Position numbers and translations under genes: made by a program. From JBDRDD01 sp043821115 (GTDB lineage Bacteria; CAYTYR01; UBA6262; DAOVJB01), in the NCBI GenBank assembly GCA_043821115.1, contig JBDRDD010000023.1, forward strand, positions 1 to 5,601: a DNA stretch of 5,601 bases. The letters are read 5' to 3'. The notes under the pieces were generated by a model, which was given only the letters and a program-made list of their open reading frames with translations, had not been told where the DNA came from and made no database searches. Shown piece by piece: positions 1 to 5,601 of the stretch; position 1 is the stretch's first letter; every line of letters starts with the position of its first letter.

Positions 1-386
1 TCCATCCCTAAAATTCCTATTATCTCTTTTTTCTCATTTCTTATCGGCGCAGAAACTGTTATACATAATTTCCCTGTAATTTTGGAAGTATATAGATCCG
101 TTACATGAATCTTGCCATCTTTCATAGGAGCAACAAACCACCCTCGCCCTGAAAAGTCCGAATCAATACCCTTTTTCTCAAATTCTTCCCTATCCGCTGC
201 CTGGGTAATATTTTTTGTAACCTTCGAACCTTTTGCATCCACAATGTAAATAAACTGCATAAAGGGGTCTTCCTGAACTTTCTGCTCCAAAACCGGCTCA
301 GCAATAGACGGATCCATACTGACAACTCTTTCGTCATCCCTGATACTTTCAATCAGAGAAGTGGCTATTTCCTTTGCCTTCTTTTT
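1..386 (-). other. Cache/PDC-like sensor domain at the C-terminus of the Re-citrate synthase-like protein
   Basis: Protein domain from about residue 455 to the window edge (582). The order of elements matches Cache (PDC) domains of chemoreceptors and sensor kinases: a long N-terminal helix (KKKAKEIATSLIESIRDD, 455-472), a strand with FIYIVDAKGSKV (499-510), a central D-S-G-R-G-W-F segment (531-538, equivalent to the usual R-x-W-Y), GKIHVTDLY (545-553), then TGKLCITVSAPI (558-569) and a final strand IIGILGM (576-582), where the family typically continues with Asp. In sensors this fold is extracytoplasmic and flanked by membrane helices. Here no signal peptide or membrane segment precedes it, so it would sit in the cytoplasm as part of an enzyme. 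A ligand-binding regulatory role is inferred. Assignment is by pattern, without a profile search. Confidence 0.72.
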
Positions 387-1748
387 TATACGGTCAAGGT
401 CTGATTCAAAATACTGAGGCAAATGTTTTCGTGCCTGAACAAGCATTTCGTCATCCGAGATACCGGTGGTTCTCTTCTGTCTATATTGCTCCTCAACCCA
501 CTTAGCCATGGCTACAATTCCCGGATGATGCTTATCTATCTTCTGATCCTCTTCAAGGCCTAAAAAAGCATCAATCCAGTAAGCTATCCCTGCCAGCCCG
601 GATTTGTCGGTAACAGTGACCCTTAAAGGACGTTTTAGCAACTTGGTAGTATCAAAGATATTATAGATCTCTTCATTCTTAAAAACACCATCAGCATGTA
701 TCCCTGCCCTGGTGGTATTGAACGATGAGCCCACAAAAGGATAATTCGGGGGAATAACCGCACCAATCTCTTTCCTGAAATAGTCTGCTATTTCGGTAAT
801 TACCGTGGTATCCATCCCGTCGGTTGTGCCTTTTAGTCCAATATATTCTATCACCAGAGCTTCAATAGGTGGATTACCCGTACGTTCACCAAATCCTAAC
901 AGGGTCCCATTAGCTGCCGCACACCCATATAACCACGCGGTAGCAGCATTAGTCAGCACTTTATGAAAATCATTATGTCCATGCCACTCTAATCTATCGC
1001 TGGGAACACCCCCTTCGTGAACAATAGCATGAATCAATTTGGGAATGCTTCTGGGAAGTGTTGCGCCGGGATACGGTACACCATATCCTAACGTATCACA
1101 AAGTCTTATCTTTATGGGCACTCCGGATTCTTCTGCTAAGTTCATAAGTTCCTGAACAAAAGGAAGTATAAACCCGTACATATCCGCCCGGGTAAGGTCC
1201 TCCAGGTGACACCGCGGTTTAATCCCTGCATCCAGCGCAGCTCTTACAATATCCAGATATCCTTCCATGGCAGCCTTCCTGGTTTTATTTAATTTCAAGA
1301 ATATGTGATAATCAGAAGCGGATGTCAGAATTCCTGTCTCCTTCAGTCCCATTTCCTTCACCAGCTGAAAATCATTCTTATTTGCCCTTATCCAACCTGT
1401 AACCTCAGGGAACTGGTAGCCCTTTGCCAGGCATTTTTCTACTGCCTCACGGTCCTTCTTACTGTAAAGAAAGAACTCGCATTGTTTTATTATTCCCTTA
1501 GGCCCGCCCAGCCTGTGTAAAAAGTCATACAGGTCCACTATCTGCTTAGCCGTATAAGGAGGCCTGGCTTGTTGCCCATCTCTAAAGGTGGTACACGTAA
1601 TCCAGAAATCCTCCGGAAGATTTATGGGTAATACCTTGTCCTCAAAGGTAACCTTGGGAACTTCTGAATAAGGAAAATAATCACGAAATAAATTGGGTTC
1701 CTCCACATCCTGCAATTGATACTTTTTCTTTTCTGAAGAATCAGTCAT
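1..1748 (-). CDS. Re-citrate synthase-like enzyme with C-terminal Cache/PDC sensor domain (3' end beyond window)
   Basis: Uninterrupted frame of 582 codons from ATG at 1748 to the left edge with no stop, so the C-terminus is missing. Residues about 10-445 resemble Re-citrate synthase of clostridia (acetyl-CoA + oxaloacetate to citrate, cytoplasmic; homocitrate synthase/isopropylmalate synthase superfamily). Visible motifs are TTFRDGQQ (53-60, with the catalytic-type Arg56 and metal-type Asp57), QCEFF (89-93), PRCHLEDLTRAD (178-189), CDTLG (217-221), metal-binding HGHND (256-260), GFGERTGNPP (285-294) and TRAGIHADG (346-354). A Lys-rich helix from about 452 leads into a Cache/PDC-like region that runs off the window. 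The start is supported by a strong Shine-Dalgarno five bases upstream; the gap to the preceding gene is 27 bases. Homocitrate or 2-isopropylmalate synthase is the alternative, but the N-terminal pattern (EEPNLFRDYFPYSEVPK) is typical of the Re-citrate synthase clade as I recall it. The family is clear; the exact substrate is inferred. Confidence 0.88.
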   Translation of the reverse strand, partial: MTDSSEKKKYQLQDVEEPNLFRDYFPYSEVPKVTFEDKVLPINLPEDFWITCTTFRDGQQARPPYTAKQIVDLYDFLHRLGGPKGIIKQCEFFLYSKKDREAVEKCLAKGYQFPEVTGWIRANKNDFQLVKEMGLKETGILTSASDYHIFLKLNKTRKAAMEGYLDIVRAALDAGIKPRCHLEDLTRADMYGFILPFVQELMNLAEESGVPIKIRLCDTLGYGVPYPGATLPRSIPKLIHAIVHEGGVPSDRLEWHGHNDFHKVLTNAATAWLYGCAAANGTLLGFGERTGNPPIEALVIEYIGLKGTTDGMDTTVITEIADYFRKEIGAVIPPNYPFVGSSFNTTRAGIHADGVFKNEEIYNIFDTTKLLKRPLRVTVTDKSGLAGIAYWIDAFLGLEEDQKIDKHHPGIVAMAKWVEEQYRQKRTTGISDDEMLVQARKHLPQYFESDLDRIKKKAKEIATSLIESIRDDERVVSMDPSIAEPVLEQKVQEDPFMQFIYIVDAKGSKVTKNITQAADREEFEKKGIDSDFSGRGWFVAPMKDGKIHVTDLYTSKITGKLCITVSAPIRNEKKEIIGILGM

Positions 1749-1753
1749 TTTCC

Positions 1754-1760
1754 CCTCCTC
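1754..1760 (-). promoter_or_regulatory. Strong Shine-Dalgarno for the Re-citrate synthase-like gene
   Basis: On the minus strand GAGGAGG lies five bases before the ATG at 1748. It is the best ribosome binding site in the window, fixes the start codon, and suggests this last gene is translated independently rather than by coupling to the gene before it. Confidence 0.85.
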
Positions 1761-1775
1761 ATTAAAATATAAATC

Positions 1776-2312
1776 TTAAAATTTTATATATTCTTTTTTA
1801 TATTTTTGTACTAATTTCTCGTACTTGGCCGCCCACCAGAGATTCTCTTCTATCTCTTTCTTTGTCACTTTTCTTGCTATCCTGGCCGGGTGTCCCTTCA
1901 CCAGGGTTCTGGGCGGAACAACAAAATTCGGCGGTACCAGGGTACCTGCCGCAACTACAGACTCCTTTCCAACCCGGGCTCCGTTTAACACTTTTGCCCC
2001 AAGACCTATAAGTGTGCCGCTCTGGATGGTGCAGGCATGAATAATCGCGCCATGAGCTATGGTAACGTGATCTCCGACCTTAACTCCCTCATCATCAGAA
2101 ACGTGCAGGAGACATCCATCCTGAATATTCGTGTGGGCCCCAATTTCTATTTTATTAATATCCGCACGAATTACGGTATTATACCACACACTCGAATGCT
2201 TTCCTACAGAAACCGCTCCTATTAATTTGACCCCACTTGCTATAAAAGCATTGGGCGCAATCTTTGGCTTGGTAAGAATATATTTGTAATTTTTAAGTTT
2301 AATTTTCTTCAT
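1776..2312 (-). CDS. Gamma-carbonic-anhydrase-like hexapeptide-repeat protein (CamH/YrdA/PaaY type)
   Basis: A 178-residue left-handed beta-helix protein of the gamma-carbonic anhydrase family, normally a cytoplasmic trimer with metal sites between subunits (CO2 + H2O to bicarbonate + H+ in active members). The imperfect hexapeptide repeats cover about 15-140. The three metal ligands are present: His70 (DGCLLH), His87 (TIAHG) and His92 (AIIHAC), as are the conserved Arg49 and Asp51 (RAD), Asn62, Gln64 and Asp65 (NIQD). A C-terminal amphipathic helix (150-178) follows, as is usual. The loop after His70 is short (VSDDEGVKVG), so the extended acidic loop with the proton-shuttle Glu of archaeal Cam is absent, which places it with CamH-like proteins. 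It overlaps the end of the preceding gene by 14 bases with only a weak Shine-Dalgarno, suggesting translational coupling. Some relatives are acyltransferase-like or inactive, so catalysis is not proven; bicarbonate supply is a reasonable inference here. Confidence 0.88.
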   Translation of the reverse strand: MKKIKLKNYKYILTKPKIAPNAFIASGVKLIGAVSVGKHSSVWYNTVIRADINKIEIGAHTNIQDGCLLHVSDDEGVKVGDHVTIAHGAIIHACTIQSGTLIGLGAKVLNGARVGKESVVAAGTLVPPNFVVPPRTLVKGHPARIARKVTKKEIEENLWWAAKYEKLVQKYKKEYIKF

Positions 2313-3399
2313 TTTTAATTAACTCTAGTAGTCTGTCAATATCCACATATTTTTCTATTAACCGTTCTATAGCTTTAATTTTCTTAGTCTCACCCGGTCT
2401 AACCTTAACTATCAGGCTATTAATCTTCGAAGCAGCCGTAAAAGTATCATCTTCTACAGTTATTACAGGAATAGATACCTGTTCCATCAGATGCATAACA
2501 TTCTTATGCGGGGTAACCCCGCATGTAAGCACTATCCCGGATACACAGAATGCCTTGGTAATACCGGGAAGACAACCGCTCATCGCTGCAAGTATAAGAT
2601 CTTCTCTATTGCCGGGAGTGATTAAAAGTGTCCCCGGTCCAAAGTAATCTAATGCCTCATGAGGAGGCATAGCCCCTACTACTATTCTATTGACTGTATT
2701 ACCTAACTCCTCTTCTCCGGTAAGCAGCTTTCCGCCCATATCCTCCAGAAGCTCTGCCATCGTGGGACTGGAAAGAACTTCATTATAGGGGATTACGCCT
2801 AAAACTTCAATATTTTTCTTCTCTAACCCCTTCCTGACTAAACCACTTATTTTATCGTATTTCTCAGGATAGACTTTATTAACAATCACCCCCAGTATCT
2901 TGACTCCCTGGGCATCAAAGGTGGGTTTATTTAACATTATCTCATCAATAGGCCGTCCGATCCCCCCGCAACTTACTAAAATAACAGGAGCTTTGAGAAT
3001 TTTTGCCACCTGTGCATTTGCCATATCAAAGACTGAACCCACGCCAGCATGTCCTGTTCCCTCTATAACAACCATCTTTTTATCTTTTGATACCTTATCA
3101 TATGCTTCAATTACTCTTTGTTCAAGTTCAGCTCTGTCTCCTCGAAGTATATAATCCTCCGTAAAACCCTTGGGAACAGCGATAGGACTCATGTCTTTTA
3201 ATTCATCTTCAAGCTTATAGACGGATTTTGTTAATATAGCATCTTTATCAACCTTTTCACCGTCTACTATCTCAAACTGCTGGCCAACCGGTTTTATATA
3301 CCCCACTTTATCAAGTCTTTTTAGAAAAGCATCCAAAAGTCCCATACATACAATGGTTTTACCTTCATTCTGTCTTGTAGCACCAACATAAACTTTCAT
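2299..3399 (-). CDS. BioD-like P-loop ATPase with DRTGG domain (phosphotransacetylase N-terminal-like, no catalytic domain)
   Basis: A 366-residue cytoplasmic protein in two parts. Residues 1-210 form a dethiobiotin-synthetase-like P-loop domain: the nucleotide loop VGATRQNEGKTIV (5-17) has the BioD-type spacing before GKT, KPVGQ lies at 36-40, a Walker-B-like VVIEGTGHAGVGSVFD at 110-125, and VNKV near 173-176. Residues about 213-325 match the DRTGG domain (SPTMAELLEDMGG, 211-223; LITPGNREDLILAA, 259-272; GIVLTCGVTPHKNVM, 288-302; VITVEDDTFTAA, 312-323). A basic helix pair closes the protein. The same two domains form the N-terminal regulatory part of long bacterial Pta enzymes, but the Pta catalytic domain is missing. 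The biological role of these stand-alone proteins is not established. The start is supported by AGGAGA five bases upstream. It lies 17 bases after the maturation protease gene and overlaps the carbonic anhydrase-like gene by 14 bases. Confidence 0.85.
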   Translation of the reverse strand: MKVYVGATRQNEGKTIVCMGLLDAFLKRLDKVGYIKPVGQQFEIVDGEKVDKDAILTKSVYKLEDELKDMSPIAVPKGFTEDYILRGDRAELEQRVIEAYDKVSKDKKMVVIEGTGHAGVGSVFDMANAQVAKILKAPVILVSCGGIGRPIDEIMLNKPTFDAQGVKILGVIVNKVYPEKYDKISGLVRKGLEKKNIEVLGVIPYNEVLSSPTMAELLEDMGGKLLTGEEELGNTVNRIVVGAMPPHEALDYFGPGTLLITPGNREDLILAAMSGCLPGITKAFCVSGIVLTCGVTPHKNVMHLMEQVSIPVITVEDDTFTAASKINSLIVKVRPGETKKIKAIERLIEKYVDIDRLLELIKNEEN

Positions 3400-3404
3400 T
3401 TGTA

Positions 3405-3410
3405 TCTCCT
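3405..3410 (-). promoter_or_regulatory. Shine-Dalgarno of the BioD/DRTGG gene
   Basis: AGGAGA on the minus strand, five bases before the ATG at 3399, within the 17-base gap after the protease stop codon. It supports the annotated start and agrees with the usual N-terminus of the P-loop domain, where the first strand begins directly after Met. Confidence 0.75.
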
Positions 3411-3416
3411 GTATAA

Positions 3417-3896
3417 TTAATTCTCTGTTTCAATTTCAGTCCTCAGGTCCTCAACAATATCATCAAACTGTTCTTCTATCTCAGGACTCAGATTTTGTGA
3501 GAATTCATTAACACGTGGAGCCTCAACTACCAGAAGTTTTATTTTATCCGGCATCCTGTCACCTATAAGTTTTCTTCCTAACTCCAGAACCTGCGCCAGA
3601 TTAAGTGCATGAAAAGACGATACATTACTGGAATACCTGGAGTCTTCTAATTCCAGATGATATACCTCTCCCGGGACACCACCTGGAGTATTTATTGCAT
3701 CAATAAGAAAAACTTCCCCGTATCCGGAAATTGCCCACATCAGGTCTAAACCGGCTGTAGTCAATTCTTTTATCTCATACCTTGAAGGTAGAATTTCCTT
3801 TAATCTGCGGGCAAGATGAATTCCCACGCCATCATCTCCCCTGATTTCATTACCAATTCCAAGAACAAGAATTTGATCTTCTTTTTTCATAAGCAT
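3417..3896 (-). CDS. [NiFe]-hydrogenase maturation endopeptidase (HycI/HyaD family, peptidase M52)
   Basis: A 159-residue protease of the family that removes the C-terminal peptide of a [NiFe]-hydrogenase large subunit after nickel insertion, letting the active site close. The N-terminal signature ILVLGIGNEIRGDDGVG (9-25) holds GNxxxxDD. By alignment with HybD, the three nickel-recognition residues correspond to Asp22, Asp66 (FLIDA) and His96 (SFHALNL). Length matches the family. It starts one base inside the stop codon of the large subunit gene (TAATG junction), so translation is probably coupled; an alternative ATG two codons downstream (3890) would give MKKEDQ. Its position immediately after the large subunit gene makes that subunit, with its 27-residue tail, the obvious substrate. 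Family assignment is firm; the specific pairing is inferred from adjacency. Confidence 0.93.
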   Translation of the reverse strand: MLMKKEDQILVLGIGNEIRGDDGVGIHLARRLKEILPSRYEIKELTTAGLDLMWAISGYGEVFLIDAINTPGGVPGEVYHLELEDSRYSSNVSSFHALNLAQVLELGRKLIGDRMPDKIKLLVVEAPRVNEFSQNLSPEIEEQFDDIVEDLRTEIETEN

Positions 3897-5362
3897 TACT
3901 CGAAGTTATTGATTGATTTTACAAGTTTTTGGTTACTATCATGAATTCTTATCTCAAGTGCCGAACCACCGCCTACAGCATGTGTTGCACAGGCAAGACA
4001 GGGATCATAAGCTCTGAATGCTATCTCGACCATATTTAATAAACCATCGTCTACCTTACCATTTTTTATTAAACTCCTGGCAGCTTTTTCAACCGACATG
4101 GAGATAGCAGCAGAGTTATTCTGTGTAGCAACCAGCAAATTTACCTTTTGTATTATTGCATTCTTATCAGTCTTATAATGATGGAAAAGCGTGCCTCTTG
4201 GAGCCTCACATACGCCTATACCTTCTGTGGGAGCCTGCTTCGGAATATTCCTTACATCAGGATTAGTCAGCTCAGGATCATCGGCAAGTTCCTCCATCCT
4301 CTCTGCCGCATATAAAACCTCAACGAGCCTGGCCCAGTGATAGGCTAATGTGTTATGAACAGGCTTTCCTCCAAGTGTAGCAAACATCCTTTCATATTCA
4401 GCCTGAGCCAGGGGTGTAGCCATTCCATCGGATGCATTTAACCGTGCCAGCGGAGCAACCCTGTAGACCCCGCTGTCTTTGCCATCAATAAATCCCTTCC
4501 AGCCTATATTCTTTAAGTAGAGCATCCTTACATAACTCCACGGCACAGCAATTTCTTCTAAATGTTTCAGGTAATCTTTTGCCTCAAATTTTGCAAACTC
4601 TCCTCCATCAGGGTCAACAATCCTTATTTTCCCGTCATAAAAATTCACCTTATTATTCTCATCCACCAGACCCATATAGTAAGTCTTATTATAATAAATA
4701 TCTCCTGTGATTAAATCAAGATATTTTTTATTCTTTAGAACAATGTCATCAAATACCTTAAGTGTAAACTTTGCAAATTCCACAGTATCTTTTACCACAT
4801 CTTTTATCTTAACTCTGTCTTCTTCAGTCAAAGGTTTCGAAATCCCTCCGGGAAGACCGCAAACAGGATAAAGAGAGCTTGCGCTAATGGTGGCATTTAT
4901 CCCCCGGATCCTGTTTCTCATATCAATGACCTTTTTGCCAACCTCAACACCAACCTTACTTATCACACCGAGAATATTTCTTTCAAATGCAGGCGCATCC
5001 GGGCCAACTACAAAATCAGGCCCGCCCAGAACATAAAAATGCAAAAGATGGTCTTCAAACATAAACGCGTTATACATAAGCTCTCTGACCTTTTTTGCTG
5101 CCTGTGGCGGGTCCACCCTAAAAAGGTCATCTAACGCTTTACTTGAGGCGGTGTGGTGCGCTGTGGGACAGACCCCGCAAATCTTCTGTGTAAGTGCGGG
5201 CATTTCCTCAGCTGCTCTTCCCTCGCAAAATTTCTCAAATCCCCTGTACTCCGGTACCTGGAAGTAAGCTTTTTCTACATTACCGTCCTCATCAAGAAAA
5301 ATATTTATCTTGCCATGGCCTTCTAATCTGGTTATCGGGTCAATTGTAATTTTCTTATTCAT
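3896..5362 (-). CDS. mvhA: [NiFe]-hydrogenase large subunit, group 3c-like (MvhA/VhuA)
   Basis: A 488-residue catalytic subunit of a cytoplasmic [NiFe]-hydrogenase (H2 to 2 H+ + 2 e-). The N-terminal signature ITIDPITRLEGHGKI is followed by the L1 motif KICGVCPTAHH (60-70), giving nickel ligands Cys62 and Cys65. The L2 motif DPCLACATH (453-461) gives Cys455 and Cys458 and the processing-site residue His461. Further hallmarks are EYRGFEKFCEGR (38-49), the HFYVLGGPDFVVGP segment (108-121), and CEAPRGTLFHHY (385-396), shared by group 3 enzymes. A 27-residue tail after His461 would be cut off during maturation. The sequence pattern and the adjacent MvhG-like small subunit favour group 3c (MvhADG, electrons to HdrABC) over HoxH or sulfhydrogenase alpha. 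The start overlaps the small subunit gene by eight bases and has AGGGAG four bases upstream. The subgroup is my judgement from motifs and context. Confidence 0.93.
   Translation of the reverse strand: MNKKITIDPITRLEGHGKINIFLDEDGNVEKAYFQVPEYRGFEKFCEGRAAEEMPALTQKICGVCPTAHHTASSKALDDLFRVDPPQAAKKVRELMYNAFMFEDHLLHFYVLGGPDFVVGPDAPAFERNILGVISKVGVEVGKKVIDMRNRIRGINATISASSLYPVCGLPGGISKPLTEEDRVKIKDVVKDTVEFAKFTLKVFDDIVLKNKKYLDLITGDIYYNKTYYMGLVDENNKVNFYDGKIRIVDPDGGEFAKFEAKDYLKHLEEIAVPWSYVRMLYLKNIGWKGFIDGKDSGVYRVAPLARLNASDGMATPLAQAEYERMFATLGGKPVHNTLAYHWARLVEVLYAAERMEELADDPELTNPDVRNIPKQAPTEGIGVCEAPRGTLFHHYKTDKNAIIQKVNLLVATQNNSAAISMSVEKAARSLIKNGKVDDGLLNMVEIAFRAYDPCLACATHAVGGGSALEIRIHDSNQKLVKSINNFE
3899..3979 (-). 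other. Predicted cleavable C-terminal propeptide of the hydrogenase large subunit
   Basis: These 27 codons follow His461 of DPCLACATH and encode AVGGGSALEIRIHD and a polar, Lys/Asn-containing end. In [NiFe]-hydrogenases with this motif the maturation protease cuts directly after the His once nickel is loaded. The dedicated protease gene begins at the next stop/start junction, which fits a processed subunit. The cut site is predicted from family knowledge. Confidence 0.75.
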
Positions 5363-5601
5363 CTTTCTCCCTGTTTATCTTCTTTTTTAATATAGACGAG
5401 GGGAGACTATATCTGTAAAATAATCCTGCGGGATCAGGAATTGAATCTGCAATTTTCCTCAATTCTTTTTCATCATCTGAATCTATTATTGAGGCAAGAA
5501 AAGCCAAAGATTTAGCTCCCTGATCTATTACATTATCAGTCGGGCCAAAGCAACCACGACAGGGCATATTCCCCTTTATGCACCTTTCCTCGCACCCACC
5601 C
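5355..5601 (-). CDS. mvhG: [NiFe]-hydrogenase small subunit, MvhG type, C-terminal fragment (5' end beyond window)
   Basis: The last 82 codons of an iron-sulfur subunit whose frame is open to the right edge. The visible part starts GGCEERCIKGNMPCRGCFGP, with four cysteines in a C-x3-C-x6-C-x2-C arrangement that would ligate [4Fe-4S] clusters of the electron chain to the active site. The NMPCRGCFGPTDNVIDQGAK stretch is typical of MvhG/VhuG-type small subunits of group 3c hydrogenases. The rest is a helical tail ending REKDE. An in-frame ATG at 5567 is not the start, because the conserved Cys-rich reading frame continues upstream of it. The stop overlaps the large subunit start by eight bases. 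MvhD and Hdr genes would be expected upstream if the operon follows the usual mvhDGA order, but they are not in view. Confidence 0.86.
   Translation of the reverse strand, partial: GGCEERCIKGNMPCRGCFGPTDNVIDQGAKSLAFLASIIDSDDEKELRKIADSIPDPAGLFYRYSLPSSILKKKINREKDE
5367..5372 (-). promoter_or_regulatory. Shine-Dalgarno of the hydrogenase large subunit, inside the small subunit gene
   Basis: AGGGAG on the minus strand lies four bases before the ATG at 5362, within the last codons of the small subunit. It fixes the large subunit start and supports tightly linked expression of the two hydrogenase subunits. Confidence 0.75.

Noticed and set aside
122..352. Open frame of 76 codons on the minus strand
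   Set aside because: It lies entirely within the Cache-domain part of the larger minus-strand gene in another frame, and its composition (Arg/Leu-rich, no recognisable motif) is that of a shadow.
1305..1520. Open frame of 71 codons on the plus strand
   Set aside because: It is antisense to the well-conserved Re-citrate synthase frame, with no ribosome binding site or family resemblance.
1..1748. Possible frameshift or pseudogene in the left third of the window
   Set aside because: Translating the minus strand from the ATG at 1748 gives 582 codons with no stop and conserved motifs throughout, so the gene is intact as far as it can be seen.
1761..1800. AT-rich stretch with a short palindrome (TAAAATTTTA) at the end of the carbonic anhydrase-like gene, considered as a terminator
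   Set aside because: The palindrome is AT-only, has no loop or G+C stem, and is followed 27 bases after the stop by the next gene with a strong Shine-Dalgarno.
1825..2225. Two adjoining plus-strand open frames antisense to the carbonic anhydrase-like gene
   Set aside because: Both are explained by the hexapeptide-repeat gene on the other strand; they have no family resemblance and poor start context.
2900..3154. Open frame of 84 codons on the plus strand
   Set aside because: Antisense shadow of the P-loop domain; Ser/Thr/Pro-rich translation without motifs.
3411..3420. TATAATTAA read as a -10 promoter element
   Set aside because: It has the -10 orientation only on the plus strand, where no gene follows. 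On the coding strand it reads TTAATTATA, overlaps the protease stop codon and leaves no room for a transcript leader.
5565..5567. In-frame ATG as a possible start of a 70-residue small protein
   Set aside because: The reading frame upstream to the window edge carries conserved cysteines of the hydrogenase small subunit (GGCEERC), so this Met is internal and the gene is merely truncated by the window.

Overview
The window is a gene-dense, single-strand block: six protein-coding genes, all on the minus strand. The gaps are 17 and 27 bases, and three of the five junctions overlap (8, 1 and 14 bases). It reads as the downstream part of one long operon that enters at the right edge and leaves at the left edge. 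No promoter, terminator, RNA gene, repeat, insertion sequence or CRISPR array is visible. The first and last genes are cut by the window edges.

In transcription order (right to left) the genes are: (1) the C-terminal end of a [NiFe]-hydrogenase small subunit of the MvhG type; (2) a complete group 3c-like (MvhA/VhuA) [NiFe]-hydrogenase large subunit with both nickel-binding CxxC motifs and a 27-residue C-terminal tail; (3) a HycI/HyaD-family maturation endopeptidase that would remove such a tail; (4) a BioD-like P-loop plus DRTGG-domain protein, resembling the N-terminal half of long phosphotransacetylases but without the catalytic domain; (5) a gamma-carbonic-anhydrase-like hexapeptide-repeat protein with its three metal histidines; (6) a protein whose first ~445 residues closely resemble Re-citrate synthase (homocitrate synthase/HMGL family), followed by what looks like a Cache/PDC sensor domain. 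This last frame fills the left 1.75 kb and is still open at the window edge.

The content points to a strictly anaerobic, H2-metabolising bacterium. Group 3c hydrogenases normally deliver electrons to heterodisulfide-reductase-type (HdrABC) complexes for flavin-based electron bifurcation. Re-citrate synthase is the oxygen-sensitive citrate synthase of many anaerobes. G+C is moderate (about 40% by eye), and purine-rich Shine-Dalgarno sites precede three genes, which fits bacterial translation. The phylum cannot be named from this sequence alone; lineages with Wood-Ljungdahl or H2-based metabolism are plausible.

A working model, which is inference: H2-derived reductant (genes 1-3), CO2/bicarbonate balance (gene 5), a possible acetyl-phosphate/acetyl-CoA-linked regulatory ATPase (gene 4) and entry of acetyl-CoA into citrate (gene 6) are co-expressed, linking hydrogen metabolism to carbon entry into an incomplete TCA cycle. 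The most unusual element is the Re-citrate synthase with an appended sensor-type domain, which suggests direct ligand control of citrate formation.
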